A DNA stretch of 64,000 bases, taken from the NCBI GenBank assembly GCA_024138015.1, contig JAMXBB010000008.1, forward strand, positions 123,002 to 187,001, given 5' to 3'. Positions within the stretch are counted from its first letter, which is position 1, and every line of letters starts with the position of its first letter. The notes below the pieces were generated by a model. It worked only from the letters and a program-made list of their open reading frames with translations, was not told where the DNA came from and did not search any database. This document shows positions 25,090 through 37,012 of the stretch, in pieces. This DNA comes from Lumnitzera littorea. Taxonomy: Eukaryota; Streptophyta; Magnoliopsida; Myrtales; Combretaceae. The position numbers and the translations under genes were made by a program.

Positions 25090-25560
25090 GGTGGATCCCT
25101 ATCAAAAATGACATTTACTTCAATTCAAAGACCATATTTAGCCAACATGTCCATCACTTCATTCTTCTCCTAATCGACCTTGTATAGAAGGATAGCATAA
25201 AAGTATGAGAAGAGAGACAAACTTGCTGCTAAAGTTGGATGATAAATGTTAGTATCAATATTTGGCTACCTAAGCTAGTGAAATGCTTGTTGAAAGTCTA
25301 CTTCAATGATAATTCTTTCTTGTCCAATGATATAGCTAAACTAAGCCCCTCCTTTACAACCCTAGAGGCGAAGCCTATTTAATATGCTTGTACCACCCAC
25401 CTAAAACTTATTCATTCATGTCTTTGCAAATTACCCCAATACCTACTCTCATACCCTTACTAGTGAATGCTCTATTATAGTTCACTTTCACTCACCCACT
25501 TTACAATTTCTCCCAAGGATCATCGGATTTCTTTCCATTTGACTTCAACTTCCATGCTCT
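25090..25560 (-). pseudogene. LINE-type RNase H (RVT_3) fragment
   Basis: The minus strand carries WWITQRAW, then GWVKVNYNRAF and GIGVICKDMNE. This is the layout of the RNase H-like domain found at the end of plant non-LTR (LINE) elements and related proteins. The usual catalytic Asp in 'VNVDGAF' reads Asn here, and stops interrupt the frame. No reverse transcriptase was found nearby, so this is an isolated decayed fragment. Confidence 0.5.
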
Positions 25561-26361
25561 TTGGGTTATCCACCACTCATTTGCTTCGGATCAGGTAAGG
25601 CCAACACTATCTCCTGCTTCTTTCCCCAGTTGAGATATTCATCCATTCCTCTCTCGCCATATTCGTGTAAAAAAGTAATTCAAAATCAAGATTTTATAAA
25701 AAGAAAAGGAAAAAAAAGAGAAAAAAAAAGGAAATCCACAACAAAAGACAATGAAATTTCTTGAATATCTAATTATGCAAAGAATTCTTCTTTATTTATT
25801 TATTTATTTATTTATTTTTGTTCTTTTTCAATCAAGCATCCCATGTTTTCATCCCTTTAATTACCAAATGCATATTGTTAGATATGACGATAGTTAACTT
25901 GACCCAATTTTTAGTATTTTTGTGTCCACATATACGTGGCACAATACAAATATAACTATAAAAATGAAATGATGACAACGCACAAAATATGGAAATCTGT
26001 TCCAACTAAACAATGGACCGGTATATGCCATACAGCATTTTATTTTGTTTCTTTAACAAATCCTCAATCTTAGATCTTATCGTCGTTGCTTTCTCACGGA
26101 TATTTCTACCGACGGAACAAAACCACATTATAGGCTATTGTTACCTTGATCCATGGAAGTCGTGTCATTGATTTGCAACATTTCTTATAATCACCCCCAA
26201 GGACATGATTGCATGGCCAAACGCCGATTCCGTTTTTCTTAGGAGAGTCCAAATGCCAATTAAATTCTGGGGAAAAACGAAAATTAAATGGGCTTAGAGG
26301 ATTAAAGTCAGGTTCCATTTAGAAGGACCAGAAGCAAGAAATTTAGGAGAGCATATTATAG
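25561..26361. other. Intergenic, no gene seen
   Basis: Holds A-rich sequence at 25700-25745 and a (TTTA)n run at about 25790-25818. The open frames at 25561-25764 and 26106-26318 have no recognisable domain. Confidence 0.4.
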
Positions 26362-26973
26362 CAGGGGTGTTTGTATTTTGGTTCGGTTCAAGAGTTGAAC
26401 TGAATCAAATCAAACTATTTGTAGCGATTTAATGTTTCAAACCGAATCGTATTTGTTTGGTTTGGTTTGAATCACTTTTCAAAAACAAACCGTTTTCTTT
26501 TTATAATAATAATAGTTGTTAGAGTTTTCAACCAATATTGATACTTTAATTAAGAAACATTGTGCAAAAATTAAAATCTCATAACATTGTATCATAATGA
26601 CATTTCGTCCTAAGGATAGTGAAGGATTGCGGATTTACTAGAAATGAGAGACAACTATCTAGGAAAATGAATAAATTGTAGAGATTCAAAATAAAATGAG
26701 AAATTAAAAAAAAAAAAACAAAGATAATTTAAGTTAGATTGAAATGTCAATAGAGTTTAAAATTAGGAAATATTTCTTACCTTTTATATTTTAATAAGAA
26801 GCGATTTGATTGGGTTTGAGTGGTTTGGTTCAATTAAACTCCTGCACCGAACCACAAACCATATACATCCTCCTTGAACCAAACCCCAAACCAAATCGAA
26901 ACACAATAGAACTGTACTTTACAATTCAGTATAGTTTGATTCGATTCTTGATTCCATTTGATGAACAACCCTA
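26362..26973. mobile_element. MITE-like non-autonomous element (hAT-like termini)
   Basis: About 0.6 kb without coding capacity. The left end CAGGGGTGTTTGT and the right end, read in reverse as TAGGGTTGTTCAT, resemble imperfect terminal inverted repeats of hAT-type MITEs. Both subterminal regions carry 'ttggtttggttc' and 'accgaacc' motifs in opposite orientation, which is common in such elements. I found no convincing 8-bp target duplication, so class and edges are tentative. Confidence 0.4.
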
Positions 26974-29900
26974 CATGTAGGGACTTTTGACAATCTTCTT
27001 TTAGTTAGATATATCCACTCATCACGCCTTATGGAGTGCTCCAACCATGGTAATCCACCACAAATGCCTCCAAAGAAAGAGAGTACTTCCATATGTGCTA
27101 CAATTCCTTTCAAGCAACCCTTAAGTGTATAACTACCTCTATAAATAATATTGTAGAACTAAAAGGAATAATATATCTCATATTACATATACCGAAAATA
27201 AGGAACCTGGAAAAGCACAAATGTTAAGTTTTTCAAAAATTCATGTGGTTTTGAAATTTTTCAAAAGATACCATTATAATAAGGTTGAAATAAGCTTCCT
27301 TTAACTCTTCCTTTCCATTCCATGCCCATGGCCTAAAGGATCAATAAAACTCACTCCAGTAGTCCTCCTACCACTATTGTGCATAAAAGGTCTTACAAGA
27401 CAGATAATTCTGTAAAGTAGTAAGCTCATATTGTGGCTTATGAGAAGGGAGATATATGCATTCTCATTATCTTGTATAATCCTAGTTTGAAAAAGGATAG
27501 CATCAAAGCCATATGATTGGGATGAGGTAGTGCCAAGAAGTCACTATTAGAATTTCTTATATGCATTATATGTGTACAAATATATATACATGGATTTTGT
27601 AAACAAGAGTGCCATAATACTTGCTAATGCTAATATATGAAGGAAATTTTATATTTTTTTAAGAAAATAATTAAGGATACTTGGTACACTTTGTAAGCAA
27701 CTAAAAGAATAAATTTCTTATAAACCATTAATTTATAAAAAAAAAAAACTAAACAAATACATAAAACTTGTGTAAATTTTGTCATTGAGAAAAAATTTAA
27801 CACAAAAAATATTCAAATAGTAAACTAAAAGTAAAGCGAAAAAGAGCAACATGATTTTAAGCATTCTTAGATTTTATTTTATTTTTAAATGATTACTCTA
27901 TAAGATTATATCATTAATAGTACTATAAAAAATTATAAGTAATTAATCATTCAATAATTTATATTAATTTTCATAATAATAATTATAAGAAAATTACATT
28001 AAATAACATATTGTTAATATTTACTAATAGTTTATGTGATAAGGCTAAAAAAATTATAACATGAACGATGTATTTATTATTTATGGTATAAAACTATTAA
28101 ATACCTAGTTACTCAATTTAGTTATTTTGCAACAAATGGAAATTTATGGTGTTGGTTTTTGGTTAAAAAAAACAAAAAAAGATGTCATTCAAACAAAATA
28201 ATAATAAATGCATGCTAAAAAGGTACATGAGAATTGCACTCATGATCTCTTGTTTACAAAAAAAATTATCTAACCATTAAGCTATATATACCATTTTGTT
28301 AAATTAAACTTTTAATATACATATAATATATATAATTTATCATTTTTGTTAAATTTCTATGACTAATTTTGTCCCGAGGGAGCTGAGACCCCTAATAACA
28401 ATCCCATGAAACTATCCTTAAGTCTAAGTAAGTCATCAACCATATGCTATATATAAGCAACAGTATGCAATACAAATATCACACGTTCTCTTTCTAGAAC
28501 TAGCTTAAAATTCAAAGTTATAAGCCCTAAATGACATTAGGTTAAGGATTCTTCATATACCAGTGCTCAGTTGTCTATATGATGCATAATAATCTCTTGA
28601 AATAAACTTTAGTTTCTATTTCGTATATCATCGAATTGTATAGCAAATTCTAAAATAATAGAGTAAGACCTTTGGATGGGCTCCATCAAACATACAACAC
28701 TTCCTATATCAATATGTTCACAAATGGTGGAATATGACACTTTAGTAACCCCTTTGCCTACTATGTAGTGATGATAACCTTCAATAAAGTAAGCAAAAAG
28801 TCATGTGTAATACATGTTGAGTTTTATATAGATCTCAAAATATTGAGTTACTTCATCACAATACAACCGAACAATGAATGTAGCAAACAATGATATAGCA
28901 TAATACAAATTATTCCATACAATCAAATTATCATAGCATACTGAAACCATAAGAAGATATTAAGTCTCAATTAATTCACACCATATTTTATACAATATTT
29001 ATATTCGATTAAGTAGTATCTTCAATTTGAAAATAAACAATAATAGTTCTTAACTACTCACTTAAGTTCATAAGTTAGGAACATATCTTACTATCATTTA
29101 GTTTACGTTAGATAGTCAAACTGTAAATTTGATCTTACTAAATATGAGTATTTGCTTATAATGAGAATCAAACATTTAGATGTAATCGCAAATAGGTATG
29201 GGTGCATTTTCAAAGAAAGGAGTTGGAAAGAAATTATACTAGGCATTGGAACACCTAGTACTACGCTTCTAAATGGGTAGCTCTAGGTGCTTTGATAAGC
29301 AACCTCCATTTTGCTAAATCCAAAGCAAAGCACAATAAAATTCACTTTGAACTTCAATTTAACAATCATATAATGTCTTCCCAATTCATGAATGCAAAGT
29401 ATAACGTAATAATAGCACCACATAAGCATATCTAACTATCATGAATTTATATAGTATATCATAGAAAAGTCCTACTGACCTTAGTTTCAAGGTTCTAATC
29501 AAATTAGTCTTCAAATTGCTTAGATAGATTGAAGTAATCACCTATAGTTAGTAAAAGAAACTTATTAGCACACTATTTAGCTACCATTCTCAACTTGAGC
29601 TCACTTTAATTGAAGCTAAGTTTGAAATGTACATATATTCTTTTATCAAAGAGCCCAATGGTTCTTTTAATTGCATTTGCTTTTTATTATTTACCAATAT
29701 TATAGGACCTGAAATAAACAAAAGAGGAGTACAAAAAGAAAAATAAGTTTATTAGCTTGTAATGGAAAAATGGAATCTTGAATTAAGTGGAAAAGAAAGC
29801 ATTTTAAATGGGAGATAGAAGAACAGTTATTATAGTTGGACAATTCTAAGCTATTAATGGTAATACAATGGTAAACATCAACATTGCCAAAGCTTATGAT

Positions 29901-31208
29901 ACCAAAAGTATAATGAAACAAATAGAACTGGTTTTTGTGTAGTTTCAAGAATGATATGGTGATCTAAAATTTTAAGACGAAGGCATGATTTTAGAGAAGT
30001 GGTAAGATGCATTGTGTTTTAAACATATATAATTTAGCAGGAAGGAAATTTTGATTCAATTGGGTTTAATGTTTGGCATAAAAGTCAACAAAGCTATCAT
30101 TTTACTCTCCTCCCAAGCCAAAGCTACTACTCCTTTGCCACCTTAAATGTGTGTCTTCTCATGTAAAGAATGGACAATGTATAATCTCATAAATGTAAAC
30201 AGTGAGAAAGAAGAGACTTAACATCTCCAATAGGTAAAGATACCATCATTTCTTAGTAAACTTTTGACATTAGAGTAGTGGATTTCTGAGAGATGTTTTG
30301 AAGGGTAAACTAATTGAAATCAAATACAACAAAGGACTTGTGACAATAACTAAGACTTGCTTCCAAATTGTTTCAAGATAATTTATTTCATCAATGTTGG
30401 ATTCATTTAACCCAAGATAAGATATAAGTAATAATAAAACCCTAAATATCATGAATTTATATAGTAAATATAACCTTAATCAAGCAAGTTAACATAAAGT
30501 ATGAAATATGAAAAAACAAAGTTGCCGTGAATATAATAAGAGAAAAACCACATGAAATAGATTAGTAACAATAAGTAGTACAGATGAATTTAGGGTAAAC
30601 CTATAGTTAGAATCATAAACTTGGAAATAAAAATTCATAAAAGAACATATTCGGAGTCAACATGGTTGACCAAGAGATTAACTGAGTAAATTGGGTCACC
30701 TTAAGATACTCAATCAACTTGCTTAGGGGTCAATTGATTGTACAACCACCCCACTCGATAACTAGCCACCTTAGTCAATCACATGATCCCCCTGATTAAT
30801 CGTAAGGTTGATTATGTCCTAAGCTTAATCAATTACATAACCCAACAAACCTCTCTTGTACCAAAGTCGATTGGATAACTTAAAAATATACCAAAACATG
30901 GAAGGAAAATGGATTTTTACATAATGAAGGTAGAAAAATATTGAAAGACTTAGGAGCTTAATCATCTTCACAATATTAATTAACTTGTACATTGTTTTTG
31001 GTTAGAATCCCATCCCAACTTACTTACACGGTCTTTAAGAGAAAACCAAGTACTTTAATTGGCATGATTGCTACATGCACATGTTAGGGCAATCTTTTTG
31101 TCGCATGAATATTTTATTGTGTTGTGATTATGAAAGGAAAAGAAACGAGCTATAGGTATATTCCTATGACATCATCCAATTATTAAGGTTTGCACTTATT
31201 AAATGTTC
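26974..31208. other. Long AT-rich intergenic stretch
   Basis: No gene supported. Around 28220-28390 there is text of a kind common in plant transposons ('atctaaccattaagctata', 'gtcccgagggagctgag'). Around 30650-30900 a repeated 'tcaatcaactt/tcaattgattg' pattern suggests old LTR sequence. Neither could be classified. The open frames at 29700-29948 and 30270-30452 look spurious. Confidence 0.35.
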
Positions 31209-31620
31209 TCAAACTTTAAGATCTATGATCTAAATTATTATTAATTTCTAAGATCTATGGATCCAAAATATTGTCATATTCTAAAGATTTATGATTTAAG
31301 TTATCGTCAATCTCTAATGATCTACGAATCTAACTTATTTTTTAACATTAGGGAATTATGAATCCTAAATACTATTGCGCTTTAAGGATTTATAGATTAA
31401 AGTATTATCAAACTTTAGGAAATAATGGATCTAATAAAATTTTTGGATTTTAGGCATCTACTTTACACTTCTAAAACTTTTAAAATTGACTCTAGAGGTC
31501 TACTTTACACTTTTAAAACATGACTTTAGGTATATAGTGATCCACACCTTTAGAACTTGACATTATATATCCATACACTTCAAAACTGACCTTAGAGAGT
31601 ATTATCGATCCATATTTTCA
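31209..31620 (+). repeat. Degenerate minisatellite with two unit types
   Basis: About seven to eight degenerate units of ~32-36 bp built on 'ctttaagatctatgatctaa' run to about 31455. About four units of ~31-42 bp follow, built on 'acttttaaaactgacttta' with 'gatccacac'. The two unit types abut near 31455-31470. It is not coding, and the units are too diverged for a recent expansion. Confidence 0.6.
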
Positions 31621-34562
31621 TAGACTCGAAAGAGCACATCGATTTTTGTTAAAAAATGAACTTTGGGAGCCAAGTCTACATAATCATTATGGAGTATGTA
31701 CAATAAAGTTTCTCATATACAAGTTATTATTATTTGTTGTCCATCTGTGATGGTTGGTTGTTTTAGGTGATGAATATAGATCATATAAAACGCATGTGAT
31801 GTGGAATACATGTGTGCTTAAGTGTAGTAATTTTCTATTAGATGTCATTACTCATGACATAGTGATTTTGTATTGGGAGTCATTGCTCACACTTTTGGAT
31901 TATGATTTCAGGTGATGAATCTATAGGAGACAGTTACTACTACGACTACTTAGATTAGGTTTTCTTCACTAGTAGTAAGAGCAATGATAATCAACCTAAC
32001 CCTTATGGAAATTAGTAGAAAAATGTGGTTATGATAGGCTTTATGATCTCTATGAGCTTCTTTCTTATGAAGGCAATCAACTAGGGCAATTTATTTAATC
32101 TATCATATAATCAAACTTATGTACTTTAGTTACTAAAAGTATTAATGAGTAATTAAATATATGTTTTTAAAGGTATTGTAATCATTTTAAGCCTTACATG
32201 TTAGGTTTTTAGAGATTTGGGGGTTTGACAAAATCATGGTTAATGATTCTAGTTTATGAGTTTAGATTTTGAAACTTGTAATTTCTCTAGGATTTATGAG
32301 ATGCTGGCTAAATAGAATACAAATTAAGCTGCTATTTATGGAGTGATAGATTATAGTCAAATTTGGACTTTAATATCACTTAAAATTGTATTAATTTACA
32401 CAACTTATTTATCACCCTATTTTTTATGCATGTTTCCTTTTGTATGGATCAAAATCAAACATTTTTTTTTCTTTTATATTGCTATATAAAAAGTATTAAT
32501 TATATTTTTTATTATCGATATAATCTCTTTAGTTGGTGAGATAACACGAAAAATATCATAAACATGAGTATAAAATAGGCTTACTAAGCATTAGTGGAGC
32601 AACATGATATATATTCCATCCACATGGATATGGAATTACAATTTTTCTTTTCTTAATAACTATCACGCTATTTGTGTAAGTCTAACACTTCCTTAAGAAA
32701 GAGATATTTTACTTAGTGACCTATTTCGATTTTGTTTAGATTTATATCTCTTTTGTTTGAAAATTTCTTGAACTACCTGAAGTTTGTTCTTCAAGCAAAC
32801 TATATTTATGTTACATAGCCAAAGATCAGGAGTTGTTAAATAGATGATGAAGGAAGACCTCACAAATTTCTTCGTTCACAAGTTCCATGTGAAGCCCAGG
32901 TCAGGCAAGAGAGCAAGGCTTATGCATGTTTGGTTCAGAGCTAAGCAAAGTTAAAGTTGTGATTTTTATTTTTATTTTTTCCTTTTTTCCTTCGATAAAG
33001 AAGCCAAATCAGTACATAACTTGTGAGAGTTTTTAAATCTTAAACCTATTAATATGTGTGTAGCTAAAACTAATTAAACCGTTACAAACAACATGTGGTT
33101 CAATTATACGATGAACTGCACATCGTTCATACTTATGAAAAGTGCAGTGCATATAAAGGAAATTCAACTGAATGAAAGGATATATGCCTCGATATATTAA
33201 ACGTATGGAAAAGGAAAAAAGGATGATTTTAACAACAAAAATTTTAAAAATCAATCTATTTTTTTTTCAATGTTTCAAATCTGTGTCTTGATGACTCCAG
33301 AATAAACACAAAAACACACTGCAGTCAAGGGAGAAGGACTTGATGATGAGGAAGGTCTTATATTTTGCAATATTATTATTATTATTATTATCATTATTTG
33401 ACAAAGACGAATTCGTCTATGGTTTATAGAGATTAGGACCGAATCACATCCCTGCCGCGCCCTTTTGCCTATCCAAGTCAAAAGTGATGCAAAGCATTGC
33501 TTAACTCAATTAACCATCTACTGTATACCCAAATACCTATGTGCCCGCTGATTTGTTTGACTTTGACCTTGGATTGCTATAACATGCAAAGACCGTAATA
33601 AAAGCATTACACACCGCACCAAACTTTTTTATCACCAAAAAAATAAAAAAAAAGGGAGACGAAAAAATGATTTTACAGATGCATGCAGCCCCGGCCCGTT
33701 GATAATATATTGATTTTGTCTAGACCTAAATTCCATCACTAACTAGCGCTCAACTACGCGAAACATTACTTAATTTTTCACCTTTAATTACCTAAATTTG
33801 CTCAAATATAAATGATATTCTTTTAAAATGCACATAATAGAAAAAGGATCACTCTACTTTCAATATCGAAAATATTTGTATACCTTATGCTCCGTCTGCT
33901 CGTTGGCCTAATCCATTTTTTTTTTTTCTCCATTCCTTAAAGCAAATTAAAAATCACCAAAATTGCTATAAGTACAACTCACGGAATAATACAATATTAT
34001 ATAATACAGAAAAAAAAAGGGATATTAATTTGAACTACCGTGTGTTTGACTCAAATCCACCGACTTCGACTAGCAGAAAAATAAAATATAATAGGAAATG
34101 GAGTCTTACATGTGACCTTAGTTTATAGAAAATTTCATTAATCCAATTAGAATCGATTTAATTTATAATCTGATAATTAAATATCTCATAATATTAACTT
34201 TAATGACCATCTAAATGATCACATCATGAGTTAAACAGTCGCATAGAAATACCACAGATAGCTTAAAACAATTTAATATACAAAGTATACAACTGAAAAC
34301 GAGGACTCTTCTCTTGATTGTTTCTCCCCCAACTAAACACCCACCCCACCCCCAAATTCCCGCAAAGGCGTGAGAAACGCACTGAAGCAGCAAAAAAAAA
34401 AATCCAAAAACCCAAAACCATGCACTTGCTCTATTGCGTGTTTGCCTCCCATTCCAAAAATCTGCCCAACTTCCTTATACAAAAAAAAAAAAAAAAAAAA
34501 AAAGGAGAACTCAAAAGCACCAATATCAAACGTATTCCACTCTGAATTCTATCCCCGTTGGC
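31621..34562. other. Intergenic and upstream flank of the GT4 gene
   Basis: Nothing coding supported. Includes an (ATT)n run at about 33371-33390 and, just before the GT4 start, a poly(A) run of about 23 at 34481-34503, probably in the 5' UTR. Confidence 0.4.
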
Positions 34563-36044
34563 ATGATGGCCTCCAACAACAATAAGCCTAAAAAGACCAT
34601 CTCAATGAACCATTTCAACCTATGCACCACTCTTTTCTTCGTTGTTCTATTTACTATCCCTGCCCTCTTCCTCCTCCACACCCCCACCACCACCTCCATA
34701 TGCACCACTCTCGCCACCAACCATGCCAAGCCTTGGTCCGGGGACCTACGTAACACCCAATACGCCTGGAACCGCCTCCAGTTCGGAAACGCTCGGGGTC
34801 CCAATCCCCCGACCACTCTACGAATAGCAGTTTTCTCTAGAAAATGGCCGGTCGGAGCAGCCCCCGGTGGCATGGAGCGGCACGCCTACACCCTCCACAA
34901 CGCTCTAGCACTTAGAGGGCATCAGGTCCACGTGTTCACTTCTCCCTTACCGGAAGGGTCTGATTTGAAAACCATTTCTGGGGAGTCAAATGGAAGAGCC
35001 CAGCTGCCACACATTCATTGCCACGAAGGTGAGCCAGGGCGATGGCGATACAACAAAGCGTGGGAACAGTTTGTGGAAGAGGACCAACATAAACCTTTCG
35101 ATGTGATTCACACGGAAAGTGTTGCGCTGCCTCACTGGTTGGCCAAGGATCTTTCAAACCTAGTGGCCTCATGGCACGGTATTGCTATGGAGGCTTTGCA
35201 CTCGGATATTTACCAGGACTTAGCTCTAAGGCATGAACCCGAACCCATGTCACCGGACTTCATGAAGAGTATGGAGGGAGTGATCCCAAAGGTCATCAAC
35301 GAGATCAGGTTCTTCAATAAGTATGCACACCATGTTGCAATCAGTGATAGTTGCGGCGAGATACTTCGGGACATATACCAGATACCAAACAGAAGAGTCC
35401 ACGTGATCCTTAATGGGGTGGATGAGGGCTCTTTCCAGATCTACCTCAAGGAAGGTCGAGAGTTCAGATCCAGTGTGGGAATCCCTTCCAACGCCACGGT
35501 ATTTGGTGTGGCAGGGAGATTGGTCAAGGACAAGGGACACCCTCTTCTCTTCGAGGCATTTAAGAAAGTAATGAAAATGCACCAAAATGCTTATCTAGTT
35601 GTTGCGGGGTCAGGACCATGGGAGAACAGATACAAGGAATTGGGTTCGAAAGTGATCGTGTTGGGTTCCATGGTCCCATCTAAACTAAGAGCATTCTATA
35701 ACTCCATTGATGTATTTGTGAATCCAACCTTGAGACCTCAAGGACTAGATCTAACGCTAATGGAAGCAATGATGAGCGGGAAACCGGTAATGGCATCAAG
35801 GTTTCCTAGCATCAAAGGGACTATTGTGGTGGAAGATGAATTCGGGTTCATGTTTTCTCCTAATGTGGACTCCCTGTTGGAGTCATTTGAGGAAGCCATT
35901 AAAGAAGGTCCGAGGAGGTTAGCACAAAGAGGATGGGCATGCAGGGATTATGCGGCTTCTATGTTCTCGGCAACCAAGATGGCTTTGGCGTATGAGAGAT
36001 TGTTTCTTTGTATCAAGAATGAGACATATTGTAGCTACCCATAG
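34563..36044 (+). CDS. Plant GT4-family glycosyltransferase, single exon
   Basis: A 493-residue protein of the GT-B fold, GT4 family, which transfers a sugar from an activated donor. A short cytosolic N-terminus is followed by one hydrophobic segment (about residues 20-38, TLFFVVLFTIPALFLL), as in type II Golgi/endomembrane enzymes. The Gly-rich N-domain start is 'GGMERHAYTLHNAL'. The C-domain shows 'GRLVKDKGHPLLFEAF', then 'VVAGSGPWENRY', then the donor-binding region 'RPQGLDLTLMEAMMSGKPV', where the acidic E-x7-E pattern of GT4 enzymes is only partly kept because the first Glu is replaced. Start: the ATG at 34563, a pair of ATGs. The frame is open further upstream but only through a non-ATG poly-Lys stretch from the poly(A) tract, which is unlikely to be translated. 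It resembles Arabidopsis At3g10630/At4g19460. Acceptor and linkage are unknown. Confidence 0.88.
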   Translation: MMASNNNKPKKTISMNHFNLCTTLFFVVLFTIPALFLLHTPTTTSICTTLATNHAKPWSGDLRNTQYAWNRLQFGNARGPNPPTTLRIAVFSRKWPVGAAPGGMERHAYTLHNALALRGHQVHVFTSPLPEGSDLKTISGESNGRAQLPHIHCHEGEPGRWRYNKAWEQFVEEDQHKPFDVIHTESVALPHWLAKDLSNLVASWHGIAMEALHSDIYQDLALRHEPEPMSPDFMKSMEGVIPKVINEIRFFNKYAHHVAISDSCGEILRDIYQIPNRRVHVILNGVDEGSFQIYLKEGREFRSSVGIPSNATVFGVAGRLVKDKGHPLLFEAFKKVMKMHQNAYLVVAGSGPWENRYKELGSKVIVLGSMVPSKLRAFYNSIDVFVNPTLRPQGLDLTLMEAMMSGKPVMASRFPSIKGTIVVEDEFGFMFSPNVDSLLESFEEAIKEGPRRLAQRGWACRDYAASMFSATKMALAYERLFLCIKNETYCSYP

Positions 36045-36501
36045 GTTTTTTTCTTTTTCTTTTTCAATTTTTATTAATTCTATGACGAAATTCTTTTCCG
36101 ATTTCTTCTTTGGAACTATAAAAGGAATGCTTGACAGTAATGCTTTGAATTGAATATATACATCATAAACGGCAACAGATGACTATTTCTTCATGTTTTG
36201 GTTGATTTTGGCCGTGTGTAACTTTCTAGTCTACTCTAGCTCGGTGATCAAATAGTTGAATCGGTTTTCGCTTGATAATAATAAGAATTATGTGATTTAT
36301 TAAGGTCCAAAGAAATCAAAATATCACTACCAAAATTAGTCTGTAGATCGTCCAAAACATAACCAGCGGCCGGGTCCTTTATTTATTTATTTTTTTTCTC
36401 CCTTGGTCGCTGCAGACAAACTTTCCAAGTTTGCCTCTGGCATACATAAACCAGAGATGAGGGACAAGAAGATTTTATTGAGTACCTACTGGATAGAAGT
36501 A
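36045..36501. other. 3' flank of the GT4 gene
   Basis: Begins with a T-rich 3' UTR-like stretch. No coding region seen before the antisense exon tail that ends at 36502. Confidence 0.4.
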
Positions 36502-36834
36502 TCAACAAGCAACACTTGGAAGTCCTTGAGATGAACACTTGACCTGGAGCTTATCCCGAGCTTTCTTCTCGGCCTCAGCTTGCTCCTTCAAGTCTTTAAT
36601 CTCGATTTGCAACCCTCCTCTGCGCTTCCCCAGCTGAATGTTGTAACCTGCTGAGCTCATTCTCATGCTCCTATCCTCTCTACAACAGAAATTTCATATC
36701 AGAAGACAACCCGACACACCGATCAAGAACAATACTGTGCTCAGCTATCCCATCCCTCAGGCGAGCCTGGAGGCAGCCTACCTTCGTTTGTCCTCCTCCC
36801 ACTTGTCAAACACCTTCAGCACGGCGCCATTGAG
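36502..36834 (-). pseudogene. Two-exon tail of an unidentified coiled-coil gene
   Basis: On the minus strand, exon 36834-36782 (53 nt) is bounded by a strong acceptor (TTTCTTTTTCAG) and a GTAGGC donor. Exon 36679-36502 follows an acceptor ending TTGTAG. Joining them keeps the frame exactly: LNGAVLKVFDKWEEDKRR continues into EDRSMRMSSAGYN and then a charged helix IEIKDLKEQAEAEKKARDKL, ending with a stop at 36502-36504. GC content and codon quality stand out from the surroundings. I do not recognise the family. Upstream, 37012-36919 also looks coding ('GLSTAEIENGFDLISFNGRL') with a GTATAT donor, but it joins the next exon out of frame. No start or further exons were found, so this is probably a truncated gene copy, perhaps captured by a transposon. 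Confidence 0.5.
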
Positions 36835-37012
36835 CTGAAAAAGAAACAAGAGCAATATATATTTAGGACAATCCAGTAAGACAACCCAAGATTGCAAAGA
36901 CTATTTATCCTATATACCATGTTCGTATGATGGCACGATGTTCGACATGAGTCTACCATTGAAGGATATCAAATCAAACCCGTTTTCAATCTCAGCTGTG
37001 CTGAGGCCAGAC

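Noticed and set aside
28215..28290. tRNA-like text ('atctaaccattaagctata')
   Set aside because: No cloverleaf could be formed by eye. The text is common in plant transposons.
34526..34873. 115-residue antisense open frame
   Set aside because: Shadow of the GT4 coding sequence.
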